64,000 nucleotides of DNA from assembly GCF_010500845.1 (NCBI RefSeq), contig NZ_JAAAMI010000010.1:62001-126000 (forward strand). Direction: 5' to 3'. The DNA comes from Flagellimonas sediminis (GTDB taxonomy: Bacteria > Bacteroidota > Bacteroidia > Flavobacteriales > Flavobacteriaceae). Made by a program: the position numbers and the translations under genes. How positions within the stretch are numbered: the stretch's first letter is position 1; each line of letters begins with the position of its first letter. The notes beneath the pieces are model-generated. The model was not told where the DNA came from and searched no databases. It was given only the letters and a program-made list of their open reading frames with translations. This document shows positions 8,651 to 17,645 of this stretch, piece by piece.

Positions 8651-10039
8651 ATGAGCAAGTTCGATGTTATTGTTTTGGGAAGTGGTCCCGGTGGGTATGT
8701 TGCCGCAATCAGGGCCTCACAATTAGGTTTCAAAACAGCCATTATAGAAAAGGAAAGTTTGGGGGGCATTTGCCTTAATTGGGGCTGTATCCCAACCAAG
8801 GCCCTTTTAAAATCCGCTCAGGTTTTCGAATATTTGAAGCATGCCGAAAGTTATGGATTGAGCGCCAAGGAAGTGGATTATGATTTCGGTGCCGTGGTGA
8901 GCAGAAGCCGTGGCGTTGCCGATGGTATGAGCAAGGGCGTTCAATTTTTGATGAAGAAGAACAAGATTGAGGTCATCAATGGTTTTGGAAGACTGAAACC
9001 AGGTAAAAAGGTAGATGTAAAATCCGATAGTGGTACTACCGAATACAGTGCTGACCATATCATCATAGCGACCGGTGCACGTAGCCGCCAGTTGCCAAGT
9101 CTTCCACAAGACGGCAAAAAAGTCATAGGATACCGTGAGGCGATGAGCCTGCCCAAACAACCCAAGAAAATGATCGTAGTAGGTAGTGGTGCCATCGGTA
9201 TCGAATTTGCCTATTTCTACAACTCCATGGGCACCGAAGTGACCGTAGTGGAATACCTGCCGAACATTGTTCCTGTTGAGGACGAGGATGTATCCAAGCA
9301 ATTGGAAAGAAGCTTCAAAAAGGCCGGTGTAAAAATCATGACCTCCGCAGAGGTAACCAAAGTCGATACATCAGGTGAAGGTGTGAAAGCCACCATTAAA
9401 ACTTCCAAAGGGGAAGAGGTGCTTGAGGCAGACATCGTTCTTTCTGCCGTAGGGATCAAAACCAATATTGAAAACATCGGTTTGGAAGAAGTTGGCATTG
9501 CCGTGGACCGCGATAAAATCCTTGTGAACGATTATTACCAAACCAATATTCCAGGATATTATGCCATTGGAGATGTTACCCCTGGTCAAGCATTGGCACA
9601 CGTTGCCTCTGCCGAGGGTATCCTTTGCGTTGAAAAAATTGCCGGCATGCATGTAGAAGCCTTGGATTACGGAAATATCCCAGGTTGTACCTACTGTACT
9701 CCAGAAATCGCATCCGTTGGTTTGACCGAAAAACAGGCCAAGGAAAAAGGATATGACATCAAAGTGGGCAAGTTCCCTTTTTCAGCCAGCGGAAAAGCCA
9801 AAGCTTCAGGTACTCCTGATGGGTTCGTAAAAGTTATTTTTGATGCCAAATATGGTGAATGGTTGGGTTGCCACATGATCGGTGCAGGAGTGACCGATAT
9901 GATCGCGGAAGCGGTGGTGGCCAGAAAACTGGAAACTACCGGACATGAGATCCTAAAAGCGGTGCACCCACACCCTACTATGAGCGAAGCGGTAATGGAA
10001 GCTGTGGCTGATGCCTATGGTGAAGTGATCCACCTATAA
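8651..10039 (+). CDS. lpdA: Dihydrolipoyl dehydrogenase (E3)
   Basis: 462 residues, the standard length. The FAD-binding GSGPGGY motif is at 10-16. The redox disulfide is C41/C46 in GGICLNWGCIPTK. The NAD site GSGAIGIEFA lies near the middle, and the C-terminal HPTMSE supplies the active-site His and Glu (about 441 and 446). It reoxidises dihydrolipoyl groups in 2-oxoacid dehydrogenase and glycine cleavage complexes. No E1 or E2 gene is adjacent, so it may be shared between complexes. It has its own promoter. Confidence 0.95.
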   Translation: MSKFDVIVLGSGPGGYVAAIRASQLGFKTAIIEKESLGGICLNWGCIPTKALLKSAQVFEYLKHAESYGLSAKEVDYDFGAVVSRSRGVADGMSKGVQFLMKKNKIEVINGFGRLKPGKKVDVKSDSGTTEYSADHIIIATGARSRQLPSLPQDGKKVIGYREAMSLPKQPKKMIVVGSGAIGIEFAYFYNSMGTEVTVVEYLPNIVPVEDEDVSKQLERSFKKAGVKIMTSAEVTKVDTSGEGVKATIKTSKGEEVLEADIVLSAVGIKTNIENIGLEEVGIAVDRDKILVNDYYQTNIPGYYAIGDVTPGQALAHVASAEGILCVEKIAGMHVEALDYGNIPGCTYCTPEIASVGLTEKQAKEKGYDIKVGKFPFSASGKAKASGTPDGFVKVIFDAKYGEWLGCHMIGAGVTDMIAEAVVARKLETTGHEILKAVHPHPTMSEAVMEAVADAYGEVIHL

Positions 10040-10047
10040 TCTCTATT

Positions 10048-10329
10048 ATGCTAAAGCTTTTTAGGGCCACTGCCATTTTAGAAGGAATCTCCTATTTGTT
10101 ATTGTTCGGGATGACGATGCCCCTGAAACATTGGGCAGACATTCCCGAGCCGAATAAATATGTGGGGTATGCCCATGGGATATTGTTCATTTTCTATGTG
10201 TTAGTGGCCGTAATGTTTTGCTGGGAACGCAAATGGAACCTGAAAAGGTTCATCATTTTGTTCTTGGCCTCCCTGTTGCCTTTCGGCACTTTCTATGCCG
10301 ATAAAAAATACTTGAAGGTACTAGCTTAA
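10048..10329 (+). CDS. DUF3817 integral membrane protein
   Basis: 93 residues with three predicted transmembrane helices and the conserved motifs of DUF3817: RATAILEGISY near the start, KYVGYAHG in the middle and PFGTFYAD near the end. Function unknown. It starts eight bases after lpdA and its end overlaps the convergent aroQ gene by nine bases. Confidence 0.85.
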   Translation: MLKLFRATAILEGISYLLLFGMTMPLKHWADIPEPNKYVGYAHGILFIFYVLVAVMFCWERKWNLKRFIILFLASLLPFGTFYADKKYLKVLA

Positions 10330-10737
10330 AAAACTCTGGATGGCCAGATCGTAGCTTTGAAGGCCAAATCCCAAAATGACCCCTTTTGCCCCCGATGAGA
10401 TAAAGGAAACATGACGGTATTCTTCCCGTTTATGGGTATTGGAGATATGAACCTCGATCACCGGAGCATTGACCGCCTTTACGGCATCCCCAATGCCCAC
10501 TGAAGTATGTGTATACGCCGCGGCATTCAGGATAATACCATCATAATCAAAGCCCACTTCTTGGATCTTGCCAATAATCTCACCTTCAATATTGGATTGA
10601 AAATACGACAGTTCCACCTGTGGAAATTTCGTTTTAAGCTGCCCAAAATAGTCTTCAAAAGTCGTGCTACCGTATACTTCCGGCTCCCTTTTGCCCAAAA
10701 GATTGAGGTTGGGCCCGTTAATGATCATGAGTTTCAT
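10321..10737 (-). CDS. aroQ: Type II 3-dehydroquinate dehydratase
   Basis: 138 residues. The N-terminal INGPNLNLLGKREPEVYG block holds the catalytic Arg and Tyr of the flexible lid. NAAAYTHTS and EVHISNTHKRE follow, with the active-site His. It dehydrates 3-dehydroquinate to 3-dehydroshikimate in the cytosolic shikimate pathway and forms dodecamers in characterised members. It stands alone here, bounded upstream by a terminator hairpin. Confidence 0.95.
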   Translation of the reverse strand: MKLMIINGPNLNLLGKREPEVYGSTTFEDYFGQLKTKFPQVELSYFQSNIEGEIIGKIQEVGFDYDGIILNAAAYTHTSVGIGDAVKAVNAPVIEVHISNTHKREEYRHVSFISSGAKGVILGFGLQSYDLAIQSFLS

Positions 10738-10760
10738 GGAACCAAAAATACAACAAAAAG

Positions 10761-10787
10761 AAAATGGCGGGATATTCCCGCCATTTT
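10761..10787 (-). terminator. Rho-independent terminator between the secreted protein gene and aroQ
   Basis: AAAATGGCGGGA (10761-10772) and its exact complement TCCCGCCATTTT (10776-10787) form a 12-pair stem with a three-base loop. On the minus strand it is followed by CTTTTTG. It lies 23 bases past the stop of the gene ending at 10810. Confidence 0.85.
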
Positions 10788-10809
10788 ATCATATATTTTT
10801 TGGACTCGG

Positions 10810-11262
10810 TTAAAAAGCAAATTGTAGTCCCAATCCAAACGCTCCTACTTCATTGCCGGCATCTCCTAGACCAACGAAGGGTCTCCAATCAAAGTTCAGT
10901 ACAATAGGGACTCCGTTTATTTTATAGTCAAGTCCCAAATGTGGGCGCAAAGCAAATGAATTATCCCCATCCCGAAGAATAATGCTTGGCCCTGCCCCAA
11001 CATACCATCGTAGTCCGGGGGCGCCACGAAAAGATTTATGATAGGAATATAAAACTGTAATGATGGTCGCATTGCTTTCAAATCCCAAATCGGCTTGACC
11101 AACATGATTTGCGGTAAAAAAATATTTTCCTGTGGCACCAACAAATGTAGAATTGTCAATGGCATCAATCCCTAAACCCAATGCTGCCTTATAACTGGTT
11201 TGGGCCTTTGCGGCCACTGAACATAGCATGGCAAACGCCATTACAAAAAGTAATTTTTTCAT
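10810..11262 (-). CDS. Secreted outer-membrane beta-barrel-like protein
   Basis: 150 residues with a clear Sec signal peptide ending AKAQ. The remainder alternates hydrophobic and polar residues with frequent Gly and aromatics, and ends in Phe (LQFAF), as expected for a small eight-stranded outer-membrane barrel. I do not recognise the family. The downstream same-strand neighbour is aroQ, behind a terminator. Upstream on the same strand is another small barrel-like protein with similar features, so the pair may be distant paralogues. Confidence 0.75.
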   Translation of the reverse strand: MKKLLFVMAFAMLCSVAAKAQTSYKAALGLGIDAIDNSTFVGATGKYFFTANHVGQADLGFESNATIITVLYSYHKSFRGAPGLRWYVGAGPSIILRDGDNSFALRPHLGLDYKINGVPIVLNFDWRPFVGLGDAGNEVGAFGLGLQFAF

Positions 11263-11340
11263 TTTCGTTTTATTATAGTTTAATACTCATGGTTTTACTA
11301 CACCAATTTGGGGTTAAGCGCAGTATCCTTTCAATCATAT

Positions 11341-11853
11341 TTAAAACAGGAAAAGCAAGCCAACTGCTACCATGGAAAAATTCCAATCGTTGCTAACGCT
11401 GATATAGGAAACATTCAATTCCGTATTTCCTGTTATGTTATATCCGATGGATGGCCTTATATAAAAACCACCGTCCATATTGTCGTTCAATGCCAAGGCA
11501 TAGCCAAAATCGGCGCCCAATTTAAATTCATAGGTAGGGTACATTCGTATGGCAGCAGCCACTGGGATAAATTGAATGTCCTCAAATTTGTATGTTATGG
11601 CACCGTCACCTAACGAACCCGATTCGCCGAAAGCATGGATAAAACCTGTCGCTATACCCGCGTCGAACAATTCGGAAACACCCCAATGGTGCGCCACATC
11701 CAATCCCAATGCAAAAGTTGAATAGTCCGAGGCATCCCCAATGGGCATCCCCGCCATAACTCCTGCTTTAAAACTACTTCTGTCTACACTTTGGGCAATG
11801 GCCGTAAAACTTACCATTACCAAGATTACCAATAATAATGTATTTTTTCTCAT
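11341..11853 (-). CDS. Secreted outer-membrane beta-barrel-like protein
   Basis: 170 residues. The signal peptide ends TAIAQ, followed by Gly- and aromatic-rich strands and a C-terminal hydrophobic LLFLF. Composition and length match OmpW/OprF-like small barrels, but no family motif is certain. It is 78 bases upstream of the other barrel-like gene on the same strand. Confidence 0.72.
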   Translation of the reverse strand: MRKNTLLLVILVMVSFTAIAQSVDRSSFKAGVMAGMPIGDASDYSTFALGLDVAHHWGVSELFDAGIATGFIHAFGESGSLGDGAITYKFEDIQFIPVAAAIRMYPTYEFKLGADFGYALALNDNMDGGFYIRPSIGYNITGNTELNVSYISVSNDWNFSMVAVGLLFLF

Positions 11854-12066
11854 GGTTGATTTTTAATAAGAACTAAACGCACTCCCAAGGAATATAGTGT
11901 CCGATTGACCTAAAAATCCTACAAAAACACAGTCGATCATTTAAAATCAATACCCTTAGTATCATTTGGGGCGAAAAGTATTCATTCGATGGTTACCCTT
12001 GGGATCCCATTTGACCGATTGACCTTTTGGGTTGATGGATTTGAAATTACTCTCCCATCCCCTGAA

Positions 12067-12074
12067 TATTTTTG
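12067..12074 (+). promoter_or_regulatory. -7 box upstream of xerD
   Basis: TATTTTTG matches TAnnTTTG and lies 16 bases before the chosen xerD ATG. The nearest upstream TTG (12041) is 23 bases away, at the limit of the usual range. It also supports the shorter xerD start. Confidence 0.4.
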
Positions 12075-12090
12075 TGATTATCTTTATCCC

Positions 12091-12987
12091 ATGAATTGGC
12101 AACAGGCAATCAAGGATTACCAAAATTATCTGAAGATAGAACGTGGACTTTCCAAAAATTCCATTACCAATTATACTTTAGACCTACAAAAGCTTTCGGG
12201 TTATCTGGAAGAAATGGAAATTGATGAGAAGCCGCTAAAAATTGGAAAGGACACCGTTCAACAATTCATTTATGATCTTGCCAAAACGGTAAATCCACGC
12301 ACTCAGGCAAGGGTCATTTCGGGTTTGAAGGGTTTTTTCAACTATCTCATTTTTGAGGATTATCGAGAAAACAATCCAATGGAACTCATTGAAACACCTA
12401 AAATTGGACGAAAATTGCCCGATACCCTCTCCGTTACCGAAATCAATGATTTGATCAACGCCATTGATCTTTCCAAACCCGAAGGGGAGCGCAACAGGGC
12501 CATTTTGGAAACTCTCTATGGCTGTGGGCTAAGGGTCTCGGAATTGATCAACCTAAAATTATCCGACCTTTATTTTGACGAGGATTTCATAAAGGTCACA
12601 GGCAAGGGAAGTAAACAACGCTTTGTCCCCATTAGCGACTTTAACAAAAAATACATCAACCTGTATCGGAATCAGGTCAGGGTACATTTACCCATCCAAA
12701 AAGAGCATCAGGATTTTGTTTTTCTAAACCGCAGGGGAAAACAACTCACAAGGGCCATGATCTTTACTATCATCAAACAATTGGCCGAACAGATCGGGTT
12801 GAAAAAAAGCATCAGTCCCCATACGTTCAGGCATTCTTTTGCAACGCATTTACTGGAAAATGGAGCCGACCTAAGGGCCATTCAACAAATGTTGGGTCAC
12901 GAGAGCATCACCACGACCGAGGTATATATGCATGTAAACAGGGTACACCTGTCCAAAGTGTTGAACGAGTTCCATCCCCGAAAATAA
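12091..12987 (+). CDS. xerD: Site-specific tyrosine recombinase XerD
   Basis: 298 residues from the ATG at 12091, exactly the length of E. coli XerD. A longer frame reaching 11989 adds 34 residues unlike the family and would cross the predicted -7 box. The catalytic set is complete: R148 (CGLRVSEL), K172, H244 and R247 (HTFRHSF), H270 (LGHES) and Y279 (TTEVYMHV). It resolves chromosome dimers at dif with XerC and FtsK. It is flanked by unrelated genes with no mobile-element features, so a housekeeping role is likely. Confidence 0.93.
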   Translation: MNWQQAIKDYQNYLKIERGLSKNSITNYTLDLQKLSGYLEEMEIDEKPLKIGKDTVQQFIYDLAKTVNPRTQARVISGLKGFFNYLIFEDYRENNPMELIETPKIGRKLPDTLSVTEINDLINAIDLSKPEGERNRAILETLYGCGLRVSELINLKLSDLYFDEDFIKVTGKGSKQRFVPISDFNKKYINLYRNQVRVHLPIQKEHQDFVFLNRRGKQLTRAMIFTIIKQLAEQIGLKKSISPHTFRHSFATHLLENGADLRAIQQMLGHESITTTEVYMHVNRVHLSKVLNEFHPRK

Positions 12988-12989
12988 CT

Positions 12990-13505
12990 TTAGAACTTGA
13001 TTCGGGTACCCATTTCCACCCGTGTTTTAAACCCATCAAAACCAACCTTATTGAATTCTGCCTTATTTAGTGGCCGAACAACCCTTCCTTCTATCATTAG
13101 GTTCGGGGCCACATCGTATCCCACTCCAAAATAGGCCTCTTGTAATGGAATCGGATTTGGATAACCCGCTCCTTTGTTCAATAGATCCCATTCCCGTTGA
13201 TGGCCGCCAAATAAATATAATTCTTGGTCCAAGTATTGCTTCAATTGGGCCGAAACAGTAAAACGATCAGCAAAATAATTGCGATAATGTTCCCCACCCA
13301 AACTGATTTCAGTACCTTCCAACACCTTCCAATTAAGCCTAAACCAAGCATAATTGGATATTTTGTCAAACATGGGATAATCAAACCCTTCCAGATAAAT
13401 AGGAATCTCAGGAGACAACGGGGTTGTATTTGTTGTTTGACCTTGGGCTGCTTCCAAATAAAAGATACAGTAGGCTATAATAAAAAAGAATCGGAGGATG
13501 GACAT
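12990..13505 (-). CDS. Secreted protein of unknown function, barrel-like
   Basis: 171 residues with a hydrophobic signal peptide ending around AAQGQ. The mature part is rich in aromatic residues and alternating strands (YFGVGYDVAPN, MIEGRVV) and ends in Phe, consistent with an outer-membrane-associated beta protein. I do not recognise a family. Its stop codon lies two bases from the convergent xerD stop. Confidence 0.68.
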   Translation of the reverse strand: MSILRFFFIIAYCIFYLEAAQGQTTNTTPLSPEIPIYLEGFDYPMFDKISNYAWFRLNWKVLEGTEISLGGEHYRNYFADRFTVSAQLKQYLDQELYLFGGHQREWDLLNKGAGYPNPIPLQEAYFGVGYDVAPNLMIEGRVVRPLNKAEFNKVGFDGFKTRVEMGTRIKF

Positions 13506-13601
13506 GGTTTGTGTTTTACCACAAATTACCCCATCCTATCTTATTCACAAAGAAGTTTTGCCAAACTTTAACGCTGGTTTTTAAGAAGATACATTGGAGA
13601 A

Positions 13602-14909
13602 TCAGTCCTGCATTAGTTTATTGCGTTCCACTTGGTTCTGCTTTTTAAAGGGTCGGATAATCAATCGGGCTTCCCGGTCAAAACGGACATAGTTGTAGAC
13701 CCAATTGATGAATACTACTACCCTATTTCGAAAACCAATGAGGAAATAGAGGTGGACAAACATCCACACAAACCATGCAAACACCCCTTGGAACTTAATT
13801 TTAGGTAAATCCACTACAGCCTTGTTGCGCCCTACGGTGGCCATGCTTCCTTTATCTCGATACACAAATGGTTTCATGGGCTTGCCATCTATCAAGCGCA
13901 CCAGGTTTTCACCAAGACTCCTACCCTGTTGTATGGCAGGTTGCGCCATCATGGGGTGTCCATTCGGAAAATCCTCCGATTCCATTTGGGCCACATCACC
14001 AATGGCAAAAATGTTCTTGAACCCTTCCACTTGATGAAATTGGTTCACTTTCAACCGATTACCCCTACACAGAAATTCCTTGGCATCCAATCCTTTGATG
14101 CTCACGGCAGAAACACCCGCGGCCCAAACCAAAGTTGCCGTATCAAAGGAAACATCCGTATCTGTGGTCACATGAAGCCCATCATAATCGGACACCCGTA
14201 TGTTCTTCCACACATTTACCCCCAATCCCTCCAAAAAACGCTCAGCTTTTCGGGAGGCCACCTCACTCATGGCGGGCAATAATCTGTCACCTGCCTGTAT
14301 CAAATTGATCTGTGCCCTTCTGGTATCCAAGTCAGGGTAGTCCTTTGGCAGAATCCCTTTCTTGATCTCTGCCAAAGCTCCTGCCAATTCCACACCTGTG
14401 GGACCACCTCCTACGATCACAAAGTTCATCAGGGCATCACGGGCATGAAGATCGTCGGTCAACAAGGCTTGTTCAAAATTCTCCAAGATCAAGCTCCTCA
14501 AATTCAATGACTGCGGTATGGTCTTCATAGCCATACCCATGGCCTCTATTCCCTTGTTCCCAAAATAATTGGTCTGGGACCCCGTGGCCACGATCAAATA
14601 ATCGTAGTTGATATCGCCAATGTTGGTGAATACCTTTTTCTTGACTGTATCAATTTCGACCACATTGGCCAATCTAAAGTAGAAATTGGGATAGCCCTGC
14701 AATACCTTCCGGATGGGATAGGCGATGGAATCGGGCTCCAATCCACCAGTAGATACCTGATAGAGCAAAGGCTGAAAGTTGTGGTAATTGTGCTTGTCCA
14801 AAAGAACCACTTGGGCTTCTTTGTCCCTTAATTTTTTAGCTAAGGCTATACCTCCAAAGCCACCTCCTATGATGACGAACCTCGGATTACTGGATTGTGG
14901 AATGTTCAT
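13602..14909 (-). CDS. ndh: Type II NADH dehydrogenase (NDH-2)
   Basis: About 435 residues starting MNIPQSSNPRFVIIGGGFGG. Longer starts at 14918 and 14957 exist but add sequence without family features. The FAD dinucleotide fold (IIGGGFGGI) is at the N-terminus and the NADH fold (VIVGGGPTGVELA) near residue 165. A hydrophobic amphipathic region rich in Trp and Phe near residue 375 should anchor the protein to the inner face of the membrane. It transfers electrons from NADH to menaquinone without pumping ions. It stands alone, divergent from the M20 peptidase gene. Confidence 0.9.
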   Translation of the reverse strand: MNIPQSSNPRFVIIGGGFGGIALAKKLRDKEAQVVLLDKHNYHNFQPLLYQVSTGGLEPDSIAYPIRKVLQGYPNFYFRLANVVEIDTVKKKVFTNIGDINYDYLIVATGSQTNYFGNKGIEAMGMAMKTIPQSLNLRSLILENFEQALLTDDLHARDALMNFVIVGGGPTGVELAGALAEIKKGILPKDYPDLDTRRAQINLIQAGDRLLPAMSEVASRKAERFLEGLGVNVWKNIRVSDYDGLHVTTDTDVSFDTATLVWAAGVSAVSIKGLDAKEFLCRGNRLKVNQFHQVEGFKNIFAIGDVAQMESEDFPNGHPMMAQPAIQQGRSLGENLVRLIDGKPMKPFVYRDKGSMATVGRNKAVVDLPKIKFQGVFAWFVWMFVHLYFLIGFRNRVVVFINWVYNYVRFDREARLIIRPFKKQNQVERNKLMQD

Positions 14910-15009
14910 GCTAGACATGCCCGTAAAATTACGGATTCCCACACATCTCGACCACATTTGGGATGGGTTTTTTAGTATCTTTAAAGCCTAACTCAAAAAA
15001 CTCCATACG

Positions 15010-16437
15010 ATGAAAAAATTTCTCCCGCTAAGTGCCCTGTTATTCTTGGGTGCTTCTACCCTTTTGGCTCAAGAAAGTAAGGACGATGTATTGAAAGATC
15101 TTGATGCCAAGACCAAAAAATATGGCGAAATAGCCCATAATATTTGGGATTTTGCCGAAATGGGGTATTTGGAGGAACAAAGTTCCGGACTCTTACAAAA
15201 AACACTGGCCGATGCTGGTTTCACGGTAAAAAAAGGAATTGCCGGTATCCCCACCGCATTTGTGGCCGAATATGGTTCCGGTTATCCTGTTATCGCTATT
15301 TTGGGCGAGTTTGATGCACTGCCTGGACTTTCCCAACAAGCGGTTCCAGAAAAAGTTTCAGCTGGTAAAGCGGCCGGTCATGCTTGTGGTCACCATTTAT
15401 TCGGAACAGCTTCCACTGCCGCTGCCATTTCTGTAAAAGATTGGTTGAAGTCCAACAAGATCCAGGGAACCATTCGTTTTTATGGCTGTCCCGCCGAAGA
15501 AGGAGGTTCTGGTAAAGTGTATATGGTCCGTGAAGGTGTCTTCAATGATGTTGACATTGCCCTACACTGGCATCCAGGTGCCGCCAATGCTGCCAGCGCC
15601 GGTGCTGCCTTGGCCAACAAGTCTGCCAAATTCAGGTTTCATGGAGTATCCGCTCATGCTGCGGGGGCTCCTGATAAAGGTCGTTCCGCCTTGGATGGCG
15701 TGGAAGCCATGGACATGATGGTTAATATGATGCGTGAGCACATTCCCCAAGACACCAGAATCCATTATGTGATCACCAACGGGGGCAAAGCACCAAACGT
15801 GGTACCCGATTTTGCCGAGGTTTACTATTATGCGCGTCATTTTAGCAGGGAAGTGGTCACCGACATTTTTGATCGCATAGTAAAAGCAGCTGAAGGTGCG
15901 GCATTGGGAACCGGGACCACCATGGAATATGAAATGATCGGAGGAACACATGAATTGCTTCCGAACCTTACCGTTCAAAAAATCATGTATGACAATTTGA
16001 CCAAAGTAGGTGGAGTAACTTATACCGAAGAGGAAAAAGCCTTTGGCGAGAAAATCTCCAAAACCTTGGGCAAAGAGACTTTGGATCTGGCCACCGCAGA
16101 AAACATCCAACCCTATAAAGAAAGTGCACAGGCCTATGGTTCCACCGATGTTGGAGATGTAAGCTTCACTGTTCCAACAGCTGGATTAGGAGCCGCTACT
16201 TGGGTTCCTGGAACGCCTGCCCATAGTTGGCAAGCTGTTGCCGCTGGAGGAATGTCCATTGGAACCAAAGGTATGATGGTCGCCGCCAAAACCATTGCGC
16301 TGACTGCCATTGACATATTCCAAAATCCTGATACCGTAAAAGCCGCCAAAGCCGAACTGGAAGAGCGCAGGGGCAAGGATTTTAAATATGTTCCTATGTT
16401 GGGCAATAGGCCGCCTGCATTGGACTACCGTAAATAA
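15010..16437 (+). CDS. Exported M20-family amidohydrolase (AbgB/HipO-like)
   Basis: 475 residues with a Sec signal peptide ending TLLAQ. Metal-binding motifs of the M20D/AbgB group are present: GEFDALPGL, HACGHH and CPAEEGGSGK, plus a dimerisation domain around FHGVSAHAAGAPDKG. Relatives cleave amide bonds such as those of p-aminobenzoyl-glutamate or N-acyl amino acids. The exported location suggests periplasmic scavenging. The substrate is not determinable. Confidence 0.9.
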   Translation: MKKFLPLSALLFLGASTLLAQESKDDVLKDLDAKTKKYGEIAHNIWDFAEMGYLEEQSSGLLQKTLADAGFTVKKGIAGIPTAFVAEYGSGYPVIAILGEFDALPGLSQQAVPEKVSAGKAAGHACGHHLFGTASTAAAISVKDWLKSNKIQGTIRFYGCPAEEGGSGKVYMVREGVFNDVDIALHWHPGAANAASAGAALANKSAKFRFHGVSAHAAGAPDKGRSALDGVEAMDMMVNMMREHIPQDTRIHYVITNGGKAPNVVPDFAEVYYYARHFSREVVTDIFDRIVKAAEGAALGTGTTMEYEMIGGTHELLPNLTVQKIMYDNLTKVGGVTYTEEEKAFGEKISKTLGKETLDLATAENIQPYKESAQAYGSTDVGDVSFTVPTAGLGAATWVPGTPAHSWQAVAAGGMSIGTKGMMVAAKTIALTAIDIFQNPDTVKAAKAELEERRGKDFKYVPMLGNRPPALDYRK

Positions 16438-16451
16438 TTTATAGGGGTTGC

Positions 16452-16480
16452 TGTAACAAAAACTGCTTTATCCATACTAA
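16452..16480 (+). promoter_or_regulatory. Possible ECF-type promoter upstream of the sigma factor gene
   Basis: TGTAAC at 16452-16457 and CATACTAA at 16473-16480, 15 bases apart, lie 23 bases before the sigma factor start. The AAC-containing -35 is typical of ECF promoters, so autoregulation is possible. Weak evidence. Confidence 0.3.
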
Positions 16481-16503
16481 TAAAGCAAACTCACCAACCA
16501 TTA

Positions 16504-16998
16504 GTGAACAAAGAACTGGAACATCGTTTTGTGACGGAACTTGAGAACAATCAGAATATTGTTCACAAGGTGTGCAGCCTGTACACGAACGATAAGGATG
16601 CTCATAACGACCTGTTCCAGGAAATCACTGTACAACTGTGGAAAGCATACCCAAAGTTTCGGGGAGATGCCAAATTCAGCACTTGGATGTACCGAGTTGC
16701 CTTGAACACCGCCATCACTTTGTATCGTAAATCCAAAAAAAGGGTGCAGACCCAGGATTACGAATCGGTCATTAACAAGATCAAAGCAAACGAATATGAC
16801 GATACGGAAGAAAAAAGGTTAAAGCTGATGTACGATGCGATCAAACAACTGGGTGATATTGAAAAAGCGCTGATATTTCTGTATTTGGAAGACAAGGACT
16901 ACACCGAAATAGCCGAAACTTTGGGTATTACCGAAGTAAATGCAAGGGTGAAGATGAACAGGGTGAAAAACAAATTAAGGACCATACTAAATCCGTAA
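16504..16998 (+). CDS. ECF-type RNA polymerase sigma factor
   Basis: 164 residues with a GTG start. Region 2 holds DLFQEITVQLWKAYPKFRG and STWMYRVALNTA, the core-binding and -10 recognition helices. Region 4 has DYTEIAETLGITEVNARVKMNR, the -35-binding helix-turn-helix. The downstream gene begins two bases after its stop and encodes a four-helix membrane protein, the usual place for an anti-sigma partner. Confidence 0.92.
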   Translation: MNKELEHRFVTELENNQNIVHKVCSLYTNDKDAHNDLFQEITVQLWKAYPKFRGDAKFSTWMYRVALNTAITLYRKSKKRVQTQDYESVINKIKANEYDDTEEKRLKLMYDAIKQLGDIEKALIFLYLEDKDYTEIAETLGITEVNARVKMNRVKNKLRTILNP

Positions 16999-17000
16999 TT

Positions 17001-17645
17001 ATGATGGATGAACTGGAGCTCTTGAAAAAAGACTGGCAGAAAAGGGAGGCAGACCTTCCTAAATTGTCATATGACCAAATATATAAGATGATCTGGAAAA
17101 AGTCCTCTTCCATAGTGAAATGGATCTTTTACATCAGTATTCTCGAATTCGTTTTTTGGGCAGGCATCAATCTTATCTTCAACGACCCAGATTCCATTCA
17201 GGAGTTAAAGGACCTACATATCCATAAGGTGATCATGGTACTCAATGTGGTCAATTATGCTATCATCCTATATTTCATCTTTAAATTTTACAACAACTAC
17301 AAGAAGATTTCCTTTACTGATTCTTCCAAAAAACTAATGCAAACGATTCTTAAGGTAAAGCGGACCGTAACCCAATATGTTTGGTTCAACTTAATCATCT
17401 TTACCACGTATCTGATCACCAATATGTATGGGGTCTTGCTCTACGGACCGGAAGGCAAAGAGATTGTGGAAGCAGCTTCCCGAGATGGCAATTCCACGGT
17501 TTTTTGGATCATGGTCATCGGCATTTCAATCGTATTCACAGTTGTTATCCTATTCTTGATCTGGCTGTTCTACAAGCTTTTATATGGAATCTTGCTCAAA
17601 AGGCTCCGGGAAAATTACAATGAACTGAAAAAATTGGAAATCTAA
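17001..17645 (+). CDS. Membrane protein, probable partner of the upstream sigma factor
   Basis: 214 residues. A short cytosolic N-terminus (LLKKDWQKREADLPKLSYDQ) precedes four predicted membrane helices at roughly 38-60, 75-97, 125-147 and 165-192. The N-terminal LKKDWQ pattern is common in Bacteroidota proteins encoded next to ECF sigma factors. No classical zinc anti-sigma motif is seen, so anti-sigma function is inferred from position only. The gene ends with a four-base convergent overlap with the acyltransferase. Confidence 0.75.
   Translation: MMDELELLKKDWQKREADLPKLSYDQIYKMIWKKSSSIVKWIFYISILEFVFWAGINLIFNDPDSIQELKDLHIHKVIMVLNVVNYAIILYFIFKFYNNYKKISFTDSSKKLMQTILKVKRTVTQYVWFNLIIFTTYLITNMYGVLLYGPEGKEIVEAASRDGNSTVFWIMVIGISIVFTVVILFLIWLFYKLLYGILLKRLRENYNELKKLEI

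Noticed and set aside
12091..12987. XerD considered as a mobile-element integrase
   Set aside because: Length and motifs match chromosomal XerD, and there is no attachment site, tRNA or phage gene nearby.
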